This document shows positions 13,068 to 25,288 of a DNA stretch of 64,000 nucleotides, one piece after another; positions within the stretch are counted from its first letter, which is position 1; every line of letters starts with the position of its first letter. The translations under genes and the position numbers were made by a program. Source of the stretch: Pseudisothecium myosuroides. Taxonomy: Eukaryota > Streptophyta > Bryopsida > Hypnales > Lembophyllaceae. Under the pieces are notes generated by a model that saw only the letters and a program-made list of their open reading frames with translations, did not search any database and was not told where the DNA came from. The stretch spans positions 23,498,001-23,562,000 of the forward strand of contig OX637293.1 in assembly GCA_951799445.1 (NCBI GenBank), written 5' to 3'.

Positions 13068-13110
13068 TGTGCTCACTTATTTACCAAGGGTGGGTAAATA
13101 AGCGCTCACA
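13068..13110. repeat. hairpin with CTTATTTACC stem
   Basis: CTTATTTACC (13076-13085) and GGTAAATAAG (13093-13102) form a perfect 10-bp stem around a 7-nt loop. TGTG/CACA pairing extends the base. No flanking protein signal explains it. Confidence 0.7.
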
Positions 13111-13920
13111 GAGGGTTTACATTACGAACAACAAAAATTGATCGAGCATCTGACTCCTCTCAACTTGTAGGAAGACCATCATTTCCGCCGAAATCTACAA
13201 AATAGGTAGTCCTGTTATTCACTATCCACAACATTTACTTATCCCATGCTTAATCAATCCTACAAAAGCATAGAGCTTACCACATGATAATTTCAAGGAG
13301 ATAATATCCATTCACCAGTAAAGCAACAACAACGGGTTGCAGCATGAAATCAACAATCACAAATCAGCAGAGATATTCAAAAATGATATTCCAGTTACAC
13401 GGATGGTATACTGCCGCAAAGATAAAGATCATTGCCAAATGCATTTCTTCCATGCGCAATGTCATGGTCTGTACTAGAACTGAAGCAACAATTATTTCTA
13501 AGTCGATTGAAATTGAAACTTGCATACTACAGGCGTAGAATGAGTGTCACCAAAGCATAGAGCTTAGCGTGGTTGAGATTTTTGTTACGGTATTCTCCCG
13601 TTGTGTCATGGCAAGGCCTCTACAGAATCACTCATCACAGTAAGACTTATGAATCAGCTCAGAATCTCCTCATAATATAACCTGAAACATTTAGTTACAT
13701 TGAAAGTCATATTAGGCCTGTCTGAATGCTATGGCTTTTGTGAACTACAAGAAAAATTCTTTGTTGGACATTGAGTAGTCAATTTCCGACAACAAGGAAA
13801 TACAGCAGGAGCTCTGAAGCGCAGAGTAGACCGATTACTGGGAGTTGATAATTCTTAAGTATTTCACATCAGATGTGGAATAAGTTGCAGTCTTTGTGGA
13901 GGTAACACATCTCCTGCAAT

Positions 13921-15527
13921 TCAATTCTTTTCATTCTTTCTGTTCACCTAAAATAGTAATAAAGAATAGTCAAACACTGCTGTATTTTAAAATCCATTAA
14001 GCATAACAATAAGAGTAATTGTAGCCAAATGTTTTCATCATCAAACAATGACAAAAAAAAATTGATAACAGATACCTTTTTAGGAGGTTGTCCATCTCGC
14101 ACTATAAACATGGTGAAGTCGATTGCTTCTGGTAGTATCATTAGAATCTCACTCTGAATAGAGTCCAAATTCCAACTGTGTCCTACTTCCAACTGTTGCT
14201 TCCACTCACCCATTTCACAATTGACCATTACAACTTCAACAGCTTGACTTTGATCAACTTGTTGCTAGTGTCCTTCAATAAACCTCCACTTGTTGTATTG
14301 GAAATTGGCATACAAGGTTGATCTACCAATATGGTACTTGAATTGCAATGTCTCTTGATTGACTTGGCATTTTATAAGGTCAGCTCCCAATGAACCCTTT
14401 TCATTCCAGCCTTGGTCCATTAGAGAGTCAAGCAGGTCTTGGGACATCTCTTTGAAGAAGAAAAAAGTGCGTGTTTTATGTATATTAGGGCCACATGCAA
14501 ATAAGTTCACCATAACTCGTATGGGCATGAACCAGCTAAGGTGAGTCGCTTTGCTGCCAGTATTTGGTTTCATAGACATTCTATAGTCTTCTCGCAAGCG
14601 AGCTCTAAAAGATTCACTAGTCGCCATGTCAGGTAAAGGCCATGCAAGGTCATTGAAATCAGGCAGTGGAATTGGTTCCACACGGCCATAGCCCCCTTGG
14701 ACAGGATGGTAGGATGCGTTATAAAAGAAGATAGAATCATCTTGCAATTCTTTGTGACTACAATCACCTCTTGTAGCTTCACCAATCTCAGAATGGACAA
14801 CACAAATTGGTTCCATTATGCTAAGAAGGTCTATCCAATCCTCATGCGTGGTTGGATACAAATCTGGAATCAAGCATAAACTCAGTTATTGGCAACATTT
14901 GGATTGAGTGTGCTTGCAATTTAAATAAAAATTAAGCGTGTGAAATACTCACAATTGCAAGCTGCGTGTAATGCTGGTGTAGTTGGATCAAGTTGAAGTT
15001 GACGATGCATATATGCATGGCTCACCTTCACAGCAGAAATTGTGTTTTCTGTCAATTGAAATTTTAATATTTTTGCTTTGTATGCACATGCAATGGTAGA
15101 AATACCATACTTCTTTGAATCTTTGGAATGACCGCCCATCTTCCCTGGATATAATGCGATCCATGAATTCACTTCAACTCTCCTAGGAATGAAGTCACCA
15201 TCTTTTGTTCTTTGTGTATAAATAATGGCACTCTGAATTTCACTCCTAGGCCGCATCCTGTCTGATCAGAATCTGCACATAATTACCACCTCAAAAGAGA
15301 ACCTTGGAAAGCTAGTGTAATTGACATTCGTTGTAACAACAAAATGATAGCCATAGCAAAAGCAACCAAAGGAGAAGGATGGCCGATGGCTCTTGTATGC
15401 TCTCTTAGTGAGTTGAATATTTGCAAATTTCAAACCTGACGGTATAGACTGGGTGGCACAGCCAGTGCTTGTGCATCGTGATTTGTGGGACGTGCTCTTC
15501 AAATTTTTAATGACCCCTGCTGCCAAT
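13921..15527 (-). pseudogene. broken multi-exon gene of unknown family, probably transposon-borne
   Basis: I do not recognise the protein. On the minus strand a coding block begins near 15527 and ends at a GTGAGT donor (last exon base 14953). An 89-bp intron follows, then a long exon (14863-14076) ending at a GTATCT donor, and a 27-nt last exon (13947-13921) whose TGA ends the frame. All junction phases agree. Two stops interrupt it: TGA at 15266-15268 and TAG at 14265-14267, each with obvious coding continuity on both sides. The N-terminal block is basic with several Cys and His, the middle has an N-S-W-I-A-L-Y-P-G-K segment, and the long exon is acidic to neutral without clear motifs. The start is uncertain because a stop and an AG acceptor lie immediately upstream. 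It faces the transposase-like gene at 3.6-7.8 kb, so the two could be convergent genes of one large element (inference). Confidence 0.55.
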
Positions 15528-16719
15528 CAAGGATGCCTATAAGGAAGCAGATCACCTTTAACAATACAATTTAGCATCACTATTTTATCTATTGACTAAG
15601 CTAAGCTTCACATTGATGTATGATCGCCACAACCTCGCCACATTGTGAATATGTCATTGCACAGACAGACGCACACTTGAAAATAGAGCCTGAAGAAAAA
15701 TTTCACCTTAAAATGTCACCGGGAAAGATCGAGAACTTGTTATACCATATGTTGTTCTTCACCTACAGCTGATCTTGAAGGACAATAGTCTCACCAACAA
15801 GATGTGCAAGCTTAATTGTTTAGGTATATATTAAAACTTCTGAAGAATTGTTGTAAGAAAAATTTCTCCACAATCAGGGTGACAAGAAATCAGAGTGCAT
15901 GAGGTTTGAGGGATTCTAATTACTGTAATTCCCTACTTACCCCTTCTTATGGATTTTAAATTTCATTTTCACGAGCAGTTAAGCAGCTAATTTCACCAAA
16001 TGAAACGACGTTTTAATTGAAGAAGATGATTGTGCTCTTCCATATTTCGACGCACACTCGGAAATAGACGGTGCACGCTTGGAAACAGAGCCCAGAGAGA
16101 ATTTCACCGTAAAATTTCACAAAAACTCTTACAGTAACAAACAACTGTTGATTGACACAGCCTTGCCAAAGCTCATAAGCTACATCATGAAACCCTAAAC
16201 TGCAAGCTCAGTGAAGCAAGGCTCTACAACAAACCTCCAGCCATCCACAAACACAAAACCCTCACGACGATTCACAAAAACCTCACGGTGGCACACAACA
16301 CCGTCACTAACAAAGTTCAACAGAGTTAGTTCACAACAATATAATAAGAAAGGCAACGGCGACACATGTACGCTCTCAAGATTTAATACCAACACTTCCC
16401 GCGCAACAGGCGCTTCCCAAGATCCTTGCGCAAACAGCTGGCACTACTTCTGCCCTCGTCAATTATGGGTGCATGGGTTGCAACTTCACGAGTTGCTGGT
16501 GGCTGATATTTTCCTGGGGTCTTCACAATAGTTTGAACCCGCAGCCTCCTATAGGGCTGACATTTATTCTAATGCATGGCACACAAGTAAAGTGGTCCGA
16601 ACTCCTCTTCGTGATCTCCTAAATACTCAAGAATAGGTGTCATAACCAAAGACTTTGTTGGCCGACTTGGCCAACCTCCCAATTGACAGGACGCCATAGA
16701 GTGCTCATCTTCCCCTACT
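15528..16719. other. no gene; duplicated 50-70 bp segment
   Basis: A segment with GACGCACACT(T/C)G(A/G)AAATAGA followed by AATTTCACC(T/G)TAAAAT occurs at about 15668-15715 and again at about 16050-16116. Nothing else is recognisable. Small ORFs on both strands around 16200-16530 lack domain signal. Confidence 0.4.
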
Positions 16720-17882
16720 TCAATCATCCCACCTCTTGTTATTGAAGCAGCGGCACTCTGAATCGTGCATGTGCCCGGGTACTGAACTCTTACATTCAGA
16801 CCCCAGCCTCGCCTTTTTCCGAAGGTGTAAACTCACAGCTGCAACTGAGAGAGACTTGGAGGGATTTGTGGGACATTTTGCCCTCACATGACCCAATTCT
16901 CCACAACCCCAACACCGGCCTTGGCGTTGGTATTCAAGTCTTTCTCCAGCCGTTTTAGCTAATGTTGTGGTTGTATGAACCGCTCCAAGCTTCATCGGGA
17001 CAGGCCCAAAGGTTCCTGGATTAATTTGAAACCTCCCAGCTACCTCACGGGGCGGGTTAGTGGAGACCTTGACATTGGACAACTCCGATTGCAATCGACG
17101 ATCTTGACGCCTACTCCACAACCTTTCATCTATTTGTGAAGCCATCGCCATCCAGTCTTGAAGTCGACGTGGTTGAGTCTCCGCAGTAGCCACCGAGTCT
17201 AAAATATCATCCTTGAGGCCACCACGAAATCGCGACATGAGACTAGACTCATTCCAATCAACTTGGGCGGCATACTCATTAAATGTGGAAATATATGCCG
17301 CCACTGAACCCGTTTGTTGAAGTCTTCCCAGGCGAACCTCGGCGTTCCCTTTGCGGTCGAGATCGCCATAAACGCCGATAATGGTCTCTCAGAAAGCGTC
17401 ATAATCTCCTAATAATTCATGCTCCCGTCCTTCATCAAGGGCTTAGAGGAGAGGCATTGCCCAATTCTGCGCAGCCCCAGTAATGTAGAATAATGCATAG
17501 GCTACTTTGTCTGCATCAGAGCTATAAGTTCGTGGCTTACCGCGGAACACCAAACGCAATTGTGCAAGCCAACGCTACACCTCATTGCCCTTTTTTCCCG
17601 AAAATCGTTCCGGATCTGCCACTTTTGATTCTTTACTCCGATACCCCGTTTCATTGCCAAGCTCTACCTCTCAGTGCATCCAATCATTTCCCATGCCGGA
17701 AATTGGAGGGGAATTTTTTGTGGTCCCACCCGTACCTGCTCTATAATTTTTTGGACAAGATGAGAAATCGCAGCTTGCATTACTGTTTGAACTTGTTGCT
17801 GAATGAAAGCCGCCCATTCCGACCCGACCCCTTCTGGTGCCGTAATACTGCTTGGCTCCCCCTCCAGCTGTTGTTGCTCCAT
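16720..17882 (-). pseudogene. decayed Ty3-type retrotransposon gag
   Basis: The minus strand carries a recognisable retrotransposon Gag. An N-terminal Gln-rich piece (17882-17664) is in another frame. The capsid-like core runs from about 17500 to 17100 with an A-Q-N-W segment, a G-R-L-Q-Q-T-G-S-V segment and then Y-I-S-T-F-N-E-Y. A basic stretch leads to a CCHC zinc knuckle (C-W-G-C-G-E-L-G-H-V-R-A-K-C, near 16920-16880). The core is broken by in-frame TGA (about 17390) and TAA (about 17445), and the N-terminus is frameshifted. The order core, basic linker, knuckle is standard for Ty3-type Gag. No protease or reverse transcriptase follows downstream on the minus strand. The pol piece at the left edge is 16 kb away and is probably a different insertion. 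Confidence 0.8.
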
Positions 17883-20398
17883 CGCAGGACGTCAACCTTG
17901 AGACATTCAATTTTCAACTCCAAATCTGCTTAGATACCGAGGACAACCTGCAACCCCAGTCAACTAACCCCGAGCAACAGACCCCGGGAACAATGGAGTC
18001 CATAACCCCAATACTTGTAAAAACCAAGGCTGGGGTATGGAATTACTGTTGGTTGCAATAATCAACCCGGAAATTTTGAAATCATTATTGGCTTATAGAG
18101 CCCGAGATCATTGACTGAGCACTGACTGCCGGTTATCCACATCAACCTGGAAACTGGCTTGCAGAAGCAATCAAGTATTGAGCCATGATTAGAATTGATG
18201 ATCAACCATCTGGTTGAAACTATTACAAACTTATACATAACATCTAAGGGTCTGAGCACTGAGCATTTCCAACCTAACTCCTACCGCCTGACATCTCTCA
18301 AGAATCATAAACGAAGCAAAAACCAATCAGGGATGCGTTATTATGTCAGGAACTGCTAATTTCCTGGTTACTGCTCCATTTGGACCAAACTGTTGGACAA
18401 CCCATGATCCGAATTCATGCATGGATTCTAAATATAAACATAAGAGATCTCAATTACTCGCTCACAAATAATAATCATGGGTGCACGCACATTGCATCGA
18501 AATCACGTTGTCTTATATTAACAAAATAACGCATGAAGGACAAAATCCCCTCCGTAGTTCTTAAAGGAAGGAGAAGGCTCACGAATCCTAACCGTCGTAA
18601 CCGTCATGAAGTCTCGTTGTTACAACTTGTTTGTAACAAGAACATCAATCAACATAATTATATTGATTTGACCAAAAAAAATTTGCTCAATTGATTCAGC
18701 AATCCTTTGAACATCATTTTTATTTTTCCACATACTGTAGAAAAAAATTTAGGCATGCAGAAGGTTGCAAGACTGCATGGTAGTAGTACAATTGTAGCAG
18801 AAAAAAAATTTGATACTTCCCTAATAGAGTCAGAGTAGATTCTACATCTTTTTCAAAGATCATATTCATATTTAGGACCTAGGATTCATTCTTGTTATTA
18901 CCAAAAATTCATCTTTTTAATTTAGAGGAACTATTGATTATATAACCCAACAGTCTATAATCAGATAGTACTTGTGTTATGAAGCTGTAGGCATAGAAGT
19001 TTGATCTGTATCTACTCTATAAGAAACTTACGTTGTCGTGTTGTACATTTGTACATTATTTAAAATATATATTTATTTTGTATTTTGAAGAGATTCTAAG
19101 AATCTAGAAAAGAAAGCTTCAAAATGACGCGTCGAGTGGCTTTAAGCCGATGGTTGTTGCCAATAGAATTTAAAGGGACAAAAACCTTTGACAAATTTCA
19201 GTAGTCTAGAGTGTTCTTCCCGATTTTATAGAATCTATATCTAGTTTTGAAGTTTGACTTTGCAATGTCGATCTAGAGGGTTTTTATGGAGTCACAAGAT
19301 CCAGAGGTAAATTTAGAGGCGGAATTAGAGCTTTCCTTGTCATAGTTGCCAATTCAACCATCTTAATCATTGATTTCTTCACCATTGTCATACCATCCAC
19401 GAGATGAAGTTGTCCCTTCTCATTTGCTAAAGAAACCTCGTGTGCAGCAACGTTGGCATAGAAATCTTGATAGAGACGCTCATACTTTGGTGATTCTACT
19501 TTAAGTAGAATGTGTTGAGTAGGGCACCTAAGATGTGACATTTGAGGCAAGTTATGAGGGCTTGAACGAAGATCAGTATTTTTGTATGATGAGGCCAGAC
19601 AGAGAAGGCTCTAGCCATCAATGTTGGTTGAAAATGCCAATGAATCCTTTAAAAAAGGTCGAACGTGCAGATTACGTGGCAAACACTATCAAGCGCATCT
19701 TCAAGTTTTTGCAGATGGAGTAGCACTCTTCTTCAACTTCAGTTTTTACCTCCATTTAGTTTGAATTGGAGTTTTTTAGCTAATTTAGATTTTTGTTGTT
19801 GTTTTTGTGTTAAAAGTTGAAAGATAGAAGAATAGAAGTGAAATGTTTTACTAGTTTAGACCTTTGGAGTTCATTGGTTTTAGAAAATGAATAGGAACTC
19901 ACCTTTGGTTATTTTTCTAGGACCAATGGAGGTAAAAAGGTCCATGTGATGTATCATGAGTTGATTCCTCCTACCTTAGGGGTCTAAAAGGTAAGTCAGC
20001 ATACTTTACATTTTTTAAGGGATGTTTGTGTGGAGAAGGTGTGGTTTTTTGTTATGAGGTGTATGTGAGGAAAGAAGAGTTTGAACCCGAATTTCAATTG
20101 ATGATATTTTTTTTTGTACCAATAATTTTGCAATAAAATTTGGAGGAGTTGTTCTTTACAAGATTGCCTTTTCAAAATGAGTTTGTATTGAGAAAGTTAT
20201 GAAAGTTCAAAAGTAACGAAGTTTATGGCTATCCAACTAAAACAACTGAGATTTTTGAGGTTCATAACTCTTGTTCAAATAAGAATATTTGAGTGAGATT
20301 TTGAGCAAAGATAGCTTGTGATGTTATCTTTCTAAGAAACTATTACACTTGAGATTTGAAGAAGTATGGAAGGAGTTATGAAGTACTAAAAGAAGAGG
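17883..20398. other. no gene recognised
   Basis: An 88-codon minus-strand ORF at 19284-19550 has ordinary composition but no recognisable domain, splice context or neighbours. It may be a remnant. The rest is AT-rich, without repeats that I could pair elsewhere in the window. Confidence 0.35.
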
Positions 20399-21440
20399 GG
20401 TCTGCTGCCTTTCGAAAGAGAAGGCCGAAACTTTGCTTGCCTATAACTTTTAAACAGTATCTTAAATCAATTTGAAATTTGAAGAGAATTTAGTTTATGG
20501 TTTTAGTTTTTTTAAAAGCTATTATACTTGAGGTTTGAATAAAAATTGAAGAAGATATAGGATTTTGAGATAGCAAAGGTCTGTTGCCTTCTCGGGGGGG
20601 GCACCTAGTATTTTACTACAAACCACGTGCGAACAAGTGGTTTCTAATGAACTATAATTTCAACTTAAAATTTTGAGGGTTGCTTAATAATAACTATAGG
20701 TTTCTATTGCCAAAATTTCAAACTAAAATAATAGTTGAAATGATTTGTACAAGAGGTTGAAAATGGCCTAAAACGGCATGTTTTTCAACTCAAATATTTA
20801 TAGAGATCACATTTAGATGACCATTGCATCAATACTCAACTCAAAATGAACTTTCAATAGAGAGCTATTTTTAGGAATTTTTTGTTCATTTTTTAGACAA
20901 TTTTTTAGGATATAATATAGGGGTGTGAAAGTTATTTTTCAGTTGTACAGTGTATCCAATTACTTCAAAAATTTGTAACTAATTATCATTAACAAATAAA
21001 AATATCAATAATTCAAAACATAAACTTTTGAAGTAGGAAAATCTAGTCATATTTTTTTTATTTCATTTTATTTAAATTTTAGGATATAATATAGGGGGTC
21101 CAAAGTTTTGTTCGCACGTGTTTTCTAATGGACACTCTAAGTGACCCCCCCGAGGCTGCCTTTCAAAAGAGAAGGACGAGATTTTGTTTGTCTATAACTC
21201 TTGGACAGTATCTTAATTCAATTTGAAATTTGAGGAGAAGTTAGTTTGTAAGTTTAGCTTTCTAAGAAGCTATTATACTTGGAGGTTGATCAAAAATTGA
21301 AGAAATATAAGATTTTGAGATAGGAAAGGTCTGCTGCCTTTCAAAAGAGAAGGCCGAGACTTTGCTTGTCTATAATTTTTGGACAATATCTTAGTTCAAT
21401 TTGAAATTTTCAGGGGTGTTAGATTATCTCAACAACTTTC
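20399..21440 (+). repeat. 179-bp tandem repeat, at least three units, one interrupted
   Basis: Units begin at GGTCTG(C/T)TGCCTT at 20399, 20578 and 21328, and a further partial unit precedes them. Unit 1 is 179 bp. Unit 2 spans 750 bp because a 564-bp element sits in it. Subtracting that element and one 8-bp target copy leaves 178 bp. Confidence 0.85.
20591..21154 (+). mobile_element. 564-bp inverted-repeat element (CTCGGGGG family), copy 1
   Basis: It starts CTCGGGGGGGGCACCTAG and ends with the inverted counterpart GTGACCCCCCCGAG. Subterminal CACGTGCGAACA motifs also lie in inverted orientation at both ends. Flanking 8-bp sequences GTTGCCTT (20583-20590) and GCTGCCTT (21155-21162) are a target duplication with one mismatch. 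The element interrupts a 179-bp tandem unit. It has no coding capacity, so it is non-autonomous. The 8-bp duplication fits hAT-type elements, but the terminal sequence is not the usual hAT one, so the superfamily is open. Confidence 0.9.
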
Positions 21441-24400
21441 TAAATTGCTATTGCTTTTAGCATTTGGAGATTGGAGCCGTTTTTGGCAGTAAATCAAAGA
21501 ATACAGCTAAACTAGAGTTTGATTTCAAATTCCATTCTACGTTTCTTGAAGACTTCAAGGTTTGAAGATTTGAAGATATAAAGACATAAAAATATGAAGA
21601 TTTGTATATTGTGGCTTGTTATTCTTAGCCAACTTTGGAAGCTCGTTGGATTTGTTTTATTTCTAGTCAATTTGGAAGGCTCGTTGTTTTTCATTTCTAC
21701 ATTATAAACTTTGTTGCGAACTATATGATAATTCAGTATTAGTCTCGTTTTGTATTTGTAGCAATGAAGTAGAATTGATTACCCACATAGTCGATATTTT
21801 ATGTCATTCCCATTGGTGAGGCTCGTTTGCTGGTCACCGTGGGTTTAAGATTTAGGAGCCAATTTTTCGGACAGTCAACTCGTGGTTTGGCCGTCCTATT
21901 TTATCCGTCCAAAGCCGTGGGTTCTTATCACCTACCCTTACCCTGACCCTTATAAAGCCACTATAGGATAGGTCAACGGGGAGGAGTTTGAAGAATGAAG
22001 ATCGTAGACTAAAGACTAGAAGACTTGACTGAACTCTATAGCAAACTATTTCCAGTCGCATCTAGAATCCTCGTGATTTCTCAAAGCAAACTCTCTCTAC
22101 ACGACAACATTTTAGGCGACAGGCTTTAGTAGACGTTTAATAAAAACACAAAGTGTTTTTATTGAATGTTCACTAAAATCTGTCTCCTAAAATTAAGTTA
22201 ACGTCACCTAAAACGCGGATTTCTTATAGTACTAACTTTATTAATGTAACTAAGTCTTGGGGGAGACTTCCAGAATTTTAGAAAACTGCGTAAGATAAAA
22301 AATAGGGTTAAATTGATTCATTGGAGGAAATGTTATACCTTCTTTAGATCTATCATACCATAGGTAATATATACTAGGGTGATTATAAAAAAAATAAGGT
22401 GTGGTATAATTCTTCAATTTCTTTGTATAGTAGAAAGAAAATAGGATCCCAAACATGAAATCCCTCCAAACTCGTTTAGTAGGTTCAATTTAATTATGAC
22501 AGTCTGATCTAGTTTGGTGTACATGTAGCTATTTTTCAGTTCACTCTTGAATTAATTGAGTGCAGTTGTAGACATTTTTGTATATATATGTACATATACG
22601 TTGCCATAGTTTAGATTTTGTATTCTAATTCTGTTGAATCAGATCACATGAGGGCTTTCTCATTTTGCTGAATTTCACGTGAGGCTGCATGAACTCAAGT
22701 CTGTTGACTGTAAGATAGGAGGCTCAGAAATGGAGCATCTAAAGGCTGGTCCACCTTTTTCATGTATTTTTTTGGAGGAAAATATTTTTAGCTCATTTTT
22801 CAGATATAGAAAAATTGATGAGGAATCTAACCCAAGTGGTTTCGTATTTTTCCGAGCATTTTTGAATTACTTATGAATTTTCAAACGAATTGTAGGTCCC
22901 TATTTGTGAGTTGTGACCCTAGGTCTTTTATAAACGGTTCACTTGCAATTCTAAATAAAAATGGGGAAAGCAAAGAGAATGATTGGCTCTTGCAATTAAT
23001 AATGTTTTTTTCCTTGATTCATTCAATGACTATACTAGTCAATTTCATAACCAACTCATGTCCATTTCACAGCCATTTATAGGGTCCATTCTTAATGCCC
23101 GCTCTGTTTTACAGCCTTCTACCTTAGATATCAAGTGCAATTTGAAGTCTTGAACTTGAAATTTAATAAGTAATTGACATTTCTTGCATCCATCTTTGAC
23201 CCTCACAAGAGTTGCTAGCCATTTCATGAGCTCTGCTTTGTGTGCAAAACAAATCCAAATTCCTCATCCAAATGTGTTAGGGGAAATCCGAAATCCAAAC
23301 TAATTTTGATCATTTGAATTTTGCAAAAATTGTCATTTCTCACGATAGGACTAAGTGACCACTAAAATGAACAATGTTGGAATCCTCTTTACTTTTTGCA
23401 TTTGTTCATTACTTTGGTTTGCGATGACATCATATTCTTTGCAACATTTTGTAATATTACAAGGTTGAAAAAAAATAGGGTGCAAAAAATTAGCATCCCC
23501 CACCATTTACAAAAAAATAGGGTGTAGAAAAATACATGCCAATAGCTTTTTATGTAAAAATAGGGAGGCAAAACATACTTGGAAACACATAAATATCCCC
23601 CAATTAAATATCCCATTATCGCACATGATATGTAAACGTATAGGGGTGTGACCCCCCCCGAGAACTAAGTAGTATACATATATGCTAATTTATACTTTTT
23701 ATCAAACAACCATATCATTGGTTGTAATAAAAAAAATATGTACTAAGTAAAAAATCCCTTTCAGTAGAAGAAAGCACAGACCGTAAGCAAAAACTTACGT
23801 GACTGGTACTCGTATTGGTCAACTCACACCATTCATCAAAAGCCGTATCAATGGGAGGACGTTAAATCCATCTCATGAAGTGGGACCGACAGGTTAAAAA
23901 CGTAGGAATTTTATCCCGGGGGAAAATGTATGAATTTTTTCTTTGCCACACATGATAAAATTTGCAAATTTGGAATTCATATTTGCAATTAGAGATCCCA
24001 AATTAGCTAGGAGAGGTCTAAAACATACCCTAGAGACGGCTCAAAATAGGGGGATCTTTTTTACTTTTATCCTGGATTTGTGTACTTTCACCTTGCTGGT
24101 CCTACTTTGTGGGACAAATTTAATGCCCTGCGTATCAGTGGCCCTCAACAAAAAAATGTAGAGTAAAATAAAAATCCCTTTCAAAAATAGAATTCTCATT
24201 TTGTAATCAAAAAATCTCAAACGCAATAGATGTTATTGCCGTAACCATAAGCTACTGCCGAAATACAAGAATCCGAAGATGAATAGTTTGTGCATCAAAT
24301 TGAAAGAAAAATGAATTTGTAACTATTGTCTCATGAATTATGTGCGCAAATTGAATTATTTCAATGCACGTGTAAACCCTACAATATATGAACAAGTAGA

Positions 24401-25284
24401 AAATAGGTAACTTTTGTAGCCTTCTAAGTTTGAAATGTATAGTTTCTTCAATTTGTTTGAAATATAGTCATGTTTCATACACTTCAGAAAAATGACTAAC
24501 TTGTATAGCCCTCTAAATTTGAAATGTCTAATTTTTGGAAGCCCTTGAAATGTAGTTATGTTTCAAAAACTTGAATTGAAGTTTTGTTAATGCGTGAGGA
24601 TTTGTGCATTAAATTTACCAATTTTATCCATTTACTTCATATGTTAAAAAAATTGTTTTAAGGTTCATTTTTGCACAAAGTTTTTGTAATGTAATCTTCA
24701 ATGCCACTGCTCCAATTTGAATAGTGAAAACTTTTGTTTGGGGTTTTAGGACTACATAGTTTAAATCCAAAATAGAAAGAAATTTTGGAGATTAAATACT
24801 TCAATTGGCATTGACAATGACATGCAATGCTATAATTTAATGAAGTGGAAATATGGCATTTGGATGCAACATGCAAGTAGCACAAACAAATACTTCCAAT
24901 GTAGATAAGTTGGGAAAAAAATGAATCCCCCTTTGACCCCTAAAAAATATTGTTTATTCAAGTATAAATGATAGCTCAGGGAGATTCTTATTATCTCAAT
25001 TTTGGAGAAAATTTTACGAATTGTATTCTTAAAAAAGAAAAATAGATTATTTTTTGGAGCGTTAATTTTTCAATATACCCAAATTAACCTATAAAAGATC
25101 GTGATCTCCTTAAGGGACAAATGAAAGCTCAACCAAATTTCTATAATCTCAATTTTTGGCACAATTTTCTCGGAAGTTTTTTTAAGATAGAAAAATAGAT
25201 CAGCTTTTGGAGAGTAAATTTTTTGTTCCCATCAATGAACAAGAGCAAAAATAATGATATCCCTACTCGCACCCTGGCTTGAGT
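21441..25284. other. no gene; repeats only
   Basis: Apart from the CACTA relic, this holds AT-rich unique-looking sequence, a region at about 23943-24140 that recurs inverted near 32085-32300 (GGACCAGCAAGGTGAA and CAGAGATCCCAAATTA blocks), and a loose tandem pair of about 160 bp around 24970-25240. No coding signal. Confidence 0.4.
22108..22231. mobile_element. decayed CACTA-type hairpin element
   Basis: An imperfect palindrome is centred near 22152 (AATAAAAACAC / GTGTTTTTATT with longer arms containing TTTTAGG(C/A)GACAG). The right side continues into AAACGCGGATTTCTTATAGT, which matches the right end of the intact element at 57216-57438 except for the last base. The left terminal repeat is missing or mutated beyond recognition. 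Confidence 0.65.
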
Positions 25285-25288
25285 TTAA

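Larger units (their letters stand above)
11233..13920. other. no gene; purine-rich stretch with hairpins
   Basis: No ORF of note. The plus strand is strongly A/G-rich between about 11350 and 12700. It contains five copies of the core GGATGAAG (near 12117, 12264, 12578, 12601 and 12724), some arranged as stem-loops, and a hairpin near 13076-13102. It may be the internal non-coding part of a retroelement, but no protein remnant supports that. Confidence 0.4.

Noticed and set aside
3728..15268. Several in-frame TAG codons at probable Gln positions suggested UAG recoded as Gln
   Set aside because: A TGA and a TAA interrupt the dead genes too, the intact P450 uses no in-frame TAG, and plant nuclear genomes use the standard code. 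C-to-T decay of methylated transposons is simpler.
1..17882. Joining the left-edge pol piece and the gag at 16.7-17.9 kb as one retrotransposon
   Set aside because: They are 16 kb apart with other elements between them and no LTR pair linking them. They are more likely separate insertions.
23647..23663. GTGACCCCCCCCGAG resembling the right end of the 564-bp element
   Set aside because: No matching left end, no neighbouring family sequence and no target duplication. It is at best a remnant.
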